From: Azovibrio restrictus DSM 23866
Lineage (GTDB): Bacteria; Pseudomonadota; Gammaproteobacteria; Burkholderiales; Rhodocyclaceae
DNA: 64,000 bases
NCBI RefSeq assembly: GCF_000429665.1
Contig: NZ_AUCH01000006.1
Coordinates: forward strand, 141,399-205,398
Reading direction: 5' to 3'
Shown: in pieces, positions 60,439 to 64,000 of the stretch
How positions within the stretch are numbered: the stretch's first letter is position 1
Layout of the letters: each line of letters begins with the position of its first letter
Program-made: the position numbers and the translations under genes
The notes under the pieces: generated by a model
The model's database searches: none
What the model saw: only the letters and a program-made list of their open reading frames with translations
Told to the model about the DNA's origin: nothing

Positions 60439-61752
60439 ATGAAAACCTGCCAGAACCGCCTTGTCCTCCAGTCTCATATCCCGGTGCGGGAAGCCCTGCT
60501 TTCAGCCCGCGGGAATTTCTGGTTCTGGCTCATGGGGCTGCTGCTCCTGGTCTCCTGTCTGCGCCCGGCCCTGGCTTCGGAGGGCAGCGAGAAAGCCGTC
60601 TCCCAGGCCGTCGGTGAGGTCGTGTTCGTGGCTGGTGAAGCCAGTCTGCAACGGGATGGTCAATGGCAGGGGCTGCAAAAGGGACGCAGCCTTCAGGAAG
60701 GGGACACCGTCCGCACCGCCGCCAATGGTCACGTGCACTTGCGCATGCTCGACAAGGGCTTCATCGCCGTGCGTCCAGGCTCTACCCTGACCCTGAAGCA
60801 GTACCGCTACAACCCGGACCAGCCGGAAGAAAACCGGGTCCTGCTGTACCTGGAAAACGGGGTGGCCCGGACCATTTCCGGCAAGGCCGGCGAAGCCAAC
60901 CGGGAGAAATACCGGTTCACCACTCCGGTGGCCGCCATCGGCCTGCGTGGGACGGACTATGTGGTTCAGGCCGAAACGGCCCTGACCCGGGTCAGCGTCC
61001 TCAAGGGGGCAGTGGTGGTCAGCCCTCTGGGCGGAGGTTGCGGTGCTGATCTGGCCGCTGGTTGTAGCAGTCGCCTGGCCCGGGAGCTGAATGCCAGCAA
61101 CCCCAATGCCTACCTGGAAGTGCGGCTGCGCGGCAATGTGCCGGAGGTGATCCTGCAGGAAAGCAGCCAGGACGGTCCGGGTCGCAAGAACCAGATTCAT
61201 CCGGAAGAGCCTCGGGCCGTGCTGGAGAAGGAAGTCATCCATGTGCTTTCCGGCTCCCTGGCGCCGGAACCGCCCCGAGGTATCCTCTGGGGGCGCTGGT
61301 CCGGTGTGGCGACCCCCACCCCCACGCTGGTCAGTCTGGTTGACGAAAGCCGGGAAGTGGCCTTTGGCAATGAACTGTTCGGCTTGCTCAAGCCGGTAGG
61401 CAGTGTTGCCTTGCCGGCTGGCACCGTCAGCCTCAACTATGGCGGAGGTGAAGCCTGGTTGAAGAGCGATCTGGGGCAATTGACCTCGGTGGCCCTGAGC
61501 GACGGCAGTCTTTCCCTGGATTTCAACCGGCGCCAGTTCCAGACCAGCCTGCAAGCCCAACTGCCCAGCGGCAGCCAGCAACTGCATGCCAATGGGAGCA
61601 TCACCTTCCAGGGTGCCTTCTTCAGTAATGCCAGCAGCTCCAACATGAATGTCTCCGGGGTTGTCACTTCCAATGCCCAGGAAGCCGGCTACCTCTTTGA
61701 CAGCAAGCAGCCCGGCGGGACCCTGTTCGGAGCCACATACTGGAAACGCTGA
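60439..61752 (+). CDS. Exported FecR-domain protein
   Basis: 437 aa from the ATG at 60439 (GGGGAAG upstream; the frame also opens at 60400). A hydrophobic segment near residues 29-48 (FWFWLMGLLLLVSCLRPALA) is an export signal. The FecR domain covers about 55-175: VGEVVFVAGEASLQRDGQW, GDTVRTAANGHVHLRM, and RFTTPVAAIGLRGTDYVV. The rest is serine- and glycine-rich with repeated ASL/SGS stretches. FecR domains outside iron systems are common in surface protein loci. The last 4 bases overlap the next gene. Confidence 0.83.
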   Translation: MKTCQNRLVLQSHIPVREALLSARGNFWFWLMGLLLLVSCLRPALASEGSEKAVSQAVGEVVFVAGEASLQRDGQWQGLQKGRSLQEGDTVRTAANGHVHLRMLDKGFIAVRPGSTLTLKQYRYNPDQPEENRVLLYLENGVARTISGKAGEANREKYRFTTPVAAIGLRGTDYVVQAETALTRVSVLKGAVVVSPLGGGCGADLAAGCSSRLARELNASNPNAYLEVRLRGNVPEVILQESSQDGPGRKNQIHPEEPRAVLEKEVIHVLSGSLAPEPPRGILWGRWSGVATPTPTLVSLVDESREVAFGNELFGLLKPVGSVALPAGTVSLNYGGGEAWLKSDLGQLTSVALSDGSLSLDFNRRQFQTSLQAQLPSGSQQLHANGSITFQGAFFSNASSSNMNVSGVVTSNAQEAGYLFDSKQPGGTLFGATYWKR

Positions 61753-63035
61753 TCCACGGGGTAAGGGCAATCTGCTGCATCCTGGCGCTGTCCTTCGGGG
61801 CAGCGCTTCCCGTTCTGGCCGAGAACCAGGAAGCACGTACCGAGCAAGAGGCCGATCCCGCCTTTCTCAGCCTGGAACAACGCTATCGCCTGGCCGTCGA
61901 GTATCTGGACCAGGGGCGGGCCGAGGCTGCCCAGCGCCTGCTGGAACAGATCGTTGGCGAACGGCCGGAGTTTGCCGGGGCCTGGCTGGATCTGGCGGTG
62001 GCGGCCTACCGTGCGGGGCAGCTGGATGCGGCCCTGGAACACCTGGCCTATGTACGCGAACAGTTTCCCCTGAATCCCCTGCTGGCCCGGCAGGTGGAAA
62101 CCTGGCAGCGGGAGTGGCGGACGGCCAGGGGGGCCGGGGTACCCAGCATCTGGCGCGGTGAAATCCAGCTGGACGCGGGCTACGACGATAACGTCAATGC
62201 CGGGCTGTCCCGTAGTCAGATCACCCTCACCATTCCCGGTGGGCAGGCCATCCTGCCCCTGGCCTCCAGCTACCGCCCCCGGGGCGACAGTTTTACCCAG
62301 CTCGGTATCAGTCTCTGGCGCAGCTGGCAACTGGCCGAAGGCAGCCTGCATCCCCTGCTCCAGGTCCGCTACCGGCAGATGGGCAGCGAGCGGGATTACG
62401 ATCAGGTGGATCTCCAGGGAGGACTCATGTACCAGCAGGTACCGGATGAGGACGGCCGTTCCTGGCAGGCCGGCCTGCTTCTGCAGCACTACCGTCTGGG
62501 GGGGAGCACTCTGGGTAACACCCAGCGGGTGGTATTGCAGCGGCTGCAGCAGCATGAGCAGTGCCGCCTGGCCTGGGGGGGGGAAGTGGAAGAGCGCAGC
62601 TACCCGGGCTTGCCCCTGGATGGGCGCATTTTCTGGCTGGATGCGGGGCTGGCCTGTCAGAACAGCGCTGCCCTGATGTGGTCGGCTAGCCTGCGTACCG
62701 GCTGGGAGCGACCCGAGCAATCCAGTCGCCCCGGGGGCGGTAACCGGCAATGGGAGCTCAACCTCCAGGGCAGTTACCGCTTTGACAGCCGCCTGAGCCT
62801 GGACTGGCGCTGGCAGTACTCCCTGATTCTGGACCAGGAAGGTTACAGTCCCCTGCTCTCCGAAAACGAACGTCGCCGCCTGCGGCAACAGTTTCTGGGG
62901 GTGGGGCTGCAACGGGCCCTGGGCGAGGAATGGCTGTTGCGTCTGGGGCTGGAGCTGCAGCGCCAGGGCAGCAACCTGCAGATCTTCGAACAGAATTCCA
63001 GCCAGATTGGGGTAAGCCTGCGCCGGGCCTTCTGA
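61749..63035 (+). CDS. TPR plus beta-barrel outer-membrane protein, probable CTG start
   Basis: 428 aa. The frame is open back to 61701 but has no in-frame ATG, GTG or TTG before the signal sequence. The first usable codon is CTG at 61749, which overlaps the upstream stop as CTGA, the same geometry as the ATGA/GTGA overlaps nearby. Reading it so gives a signal peptide IHGVRAICCILALSFGAALPVLA. Then a TPR-like helical part (about 35-135; AVEYLDQGRAEAAQRLLEQI) and a C-terminal beta-barrel (about 150-428) ending QIGVSLRRAF with aromatic C-terminal Phe. Similar to TPR/Slam-like (DUF560) surface protein exporters. The first GTG, 61998, would lack the signal peptide. Confidence 0.75.
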   Translation: MIHGVRAICCILALSFGAALPVLAENQEARTEQEADPAFLSLEQRYRLAVEYLDQGRAEAAQRLLEQIVGERPEFAGAWLDLAVAAYRAGQLDAALEHLAYVREQFPLNPLLARQVETWQREWRTARGAGVPSIWRGEIQLDAGYDDNVNAGLSRSQITLTIPGGQAILPLASSYRPRGDSFTQLGISLWRSWQLAEGSLHPLLQVRYRQMGSERDYDQVDLQGGLMYQQVPDEDGRSWQAGLLLQHYRLGGSTLGNTQRVVLQRLQQHEQCRLAWGGEVEERSYPGLPLDGRIFWLDAGLACQNSAALMWSASLRTGWERPEQSSRPGGGNRQWELNLQGSYRFDSRLSLDWRWQYSLILDQEGYSPLLSENERRRLRQQFLGVGLQRALGEEWLLRLGLELQRQGSNLQIFEQNSSQIGVSLRRAF

Positions 63036-63442
63036 GGCAGGCTTCCCTTAGGGTCGCCGGCAGCCCTTTGCCGTGGCGAAACGGGGGCTGTCTGGATGAA
63101 AGTGCTCCGGCGACTGGGGGCTGGCATGTCCTGGCCGCGTAGCGCACTTGAACCGCTTGTCTCCCCTTCTGGCCCTTGCACATTTTTCCGCAGGCTCCAG
63201 GGCCAGCCGGCAGGCCAGGCTGACTGATGTGGGAAGCAGACGGCATGATGCCGACGGGCTATGGAATGGGGGCATTTGTATGCCAAAATGCTACCTTGTC
63301 AGCGCGAACGGGGGGGGCGGGCAAGACCGGGGCCGCTCCAGGTTTGCGCCAAGCATGATCGTTACCGGACTGGAAGATCAGCAACGGCCAGGGCCGTAAC
63401 CTGCCGGTCTGGGCCAATTTTTTTTACAAGGGGCAGGTCTCA
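63036..63442 (+). other. 407-bp leader between the barrel gene and the DUF4214 gene
   Basis: No convincing open frame. Features: AGACCGG at 63324-63330 with its perfect complement CCGGTCT at 63404-63410, able to close a 73-nt loop; GGGCCAA then eight T (63418-63425), only 17 bp before the ATG; a run of eight G at 63310-63317. The region looks like a structured mRNA leader, and the T-run makes an attenuator or terminator possible. No named riboswitch was recognised. Confidence 0.4.
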
Positions 63443-64000
63443 ATGGCAATCACCAGCGCAACTTACACTGAAATATCCCAACTCTACGTGGCCCTGTTCG
63501 GCCGCGCGCCTGACGCCGAAGGTCTGGGCTACTGGGCGCAGCTGCGGGGCGGCGGCGCTGCCCTGAGCGATCTGGCCAATACCATGTTTCTCACCGAACC
63601 GGCGCGGTTGTACTACCCCAATGGGCTGAGCCACCGGGAAGTCATCGCCAGTTTCTATCTCAACGTGCTGGGCCGTCCTGCGGATGCCGAGGGTCTGGAC
63701 TTCTGGAGCGCCAAGCTGGATGCCGCCGGCGCCACGGTGGGCTCCGTGATCACCGAAATGATCCACGTGGTGGCCGGCTACACGGGGAGCCATCCTGACG
63801 GTCTGGTTTCCCAGGCCCTGTTCAACAACCGGGTGGAAGTGGCGGGCTACTGGAGCGCACACGCCGGTGGGGTGGAAGGTTCCGGCGCCATCCTGGCGGA
63901 CGTGAGCGCCGACCCGGCCACGGTTGAAGCCGCCAAGGCCGCAATCGGTTCCGACACCTTCATCCTGACCACTGGCGCCGACCATGCCTCCGCCAACATA
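63443..64000 (+). CDS. DUF4214-containing surface protein (N-terminus, runs off the window)
   Basis: 186 residues visible. ATG at 63443 with AAGGGG upstream. Two DUF4214 units: YVALFGRAPDAEGLGYWAQL (about residues 14-33) and FYLNVLGRPADAEGLDFW (about 73-90); the second is followed by VAGYTGSHPDGLVSQALFNNRVEVAGYW. The visible end FILTTGADHASAN resembles the boundary before S-layer or RTX-type repeats. Such proteins are usually very long and exported by type I secretion. The exporter is not in the window. Confidence 0.85.
   Translation, partial: MAITSATYTEISQLYVALFGRAPDAEGLGYWAQLRGGGAALSDLANTMFLTEPARLYYPNGLSHREVIASFYLNVLGRPADAEGLDFWSAKLDAAGATVGSVITEMIHVVAGYTGSHPDGLVSQALFNNRVEVAGYWSAHAGGVEGSGAILADVSADPATVEAAKAAIGSDTFILTTGADHASANI

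Noticed and set aside
63055..63078. Hairpin CGCCGGCA ... TGCCGTGGCG after the barrel gene as a terminator
   Set aside because: The stem has a two-base bulge and no T-run follows.
1..64000. tRNA, rRNA, CRISPR arrays, insertion sequences or prophage genes
   Set aside because: None seen; the intergenic gaps are short and no transposase or repeat-spacer pattern is present.

Overview
The window is about 70% GC, gene-dense and reads as a chromosomal segment of a betaproteobacterium. The neighbourhood polA / LOG-family protein / DUF2782 / thrB and the general style of the genes suggest the Rhodocyclales, but this is inference from gene content only. No tRNA, rRNA, CRISPR array, IS element or prophage was seen. 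The one strongly AT-richer gene is the orphan at 8117-8683.

Layout. (1) 1-8006: an acidic amino acid system. It holds the end of gltI, a periplasmic asparaginase, gltJKL, a second GltI-like binding protein, and a DctB/DctD (AauS/AauR)-like sigma-54 two-component pair. (2) 8007-14474: an orphan low-GC gene, a histidine phosphatase, polA, a LOG-family protein, DUF2782 and homoserine kinase. (3) 14467-19457: cobalamin nucleotide-loop assembly (cobU divergent from cobT-cobS-cobC), with an OafA-type acyltransferase spliced between cobS and cobC. (4) 19454-30706: an LPS/O-chain locus with a WaaG-like glycosyltransferase, msbA, several glycosyltransferases, a GT9 heptosyltransferase and an O-antigen ligase/polymerase, almost all joined by 4-base stop/start overlaps. 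(5) 30845-34411, minus strand: a WbpM/PglF-type 4,6-dehydratase, a PglC-type initiating sugar-phosphate transferase and an SDR reductase, coupled to mgtE. (6) 35922-43921, minus strand: mtgA, aroE, a TonB-like protein, an RNase II-family protein, a YqiA-like esterase, uppP, a small secreted orphan and a DUF4139 protein. (7) 43986-47464, minus strand: sirtuin, YkgJ cysteine-cluster protein and phosphoketolase, apparently one operon. (8) 47568-51365, minus strand: a CHASE2 adenylate cyclase, a glycosyltransferase and a Crp-type regulator with an intact cyclic-nucleotide cassette, overlapping one another. (9) 51561-60381: an ABC-dependent polysaccharide locus (wzm, wzt with C-terminal domain, methyltransferase, two glycosyltransferases), then an EmrE/ArnF-like small membrane protein, a DUF6311-type membrane protein and a second acyltransferase. 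(10) 60439-64000: a FecR-domain exported protein, a TPR plus beta-barrel outer-membrane protein that seems to start with CTG, and the N-terminus of a DUF4214 surface protein cut by the window edge.

How it fits together. Two surface-polysaccharide routes are visible: a WaaL/Wzy-type locus fed by the dehydratase/reductase/initiating-transferase trio, and an ABC-exporter locus. UppP, MsbA, MtgA and the acyltransferases serve the same envelope. The most interesting systems are the cyclase plus Crp-type regulator unit divergent from the exporter, the phosphoketolase plus sirtuin operon, and the FecR / barrel / DUF4214 group.
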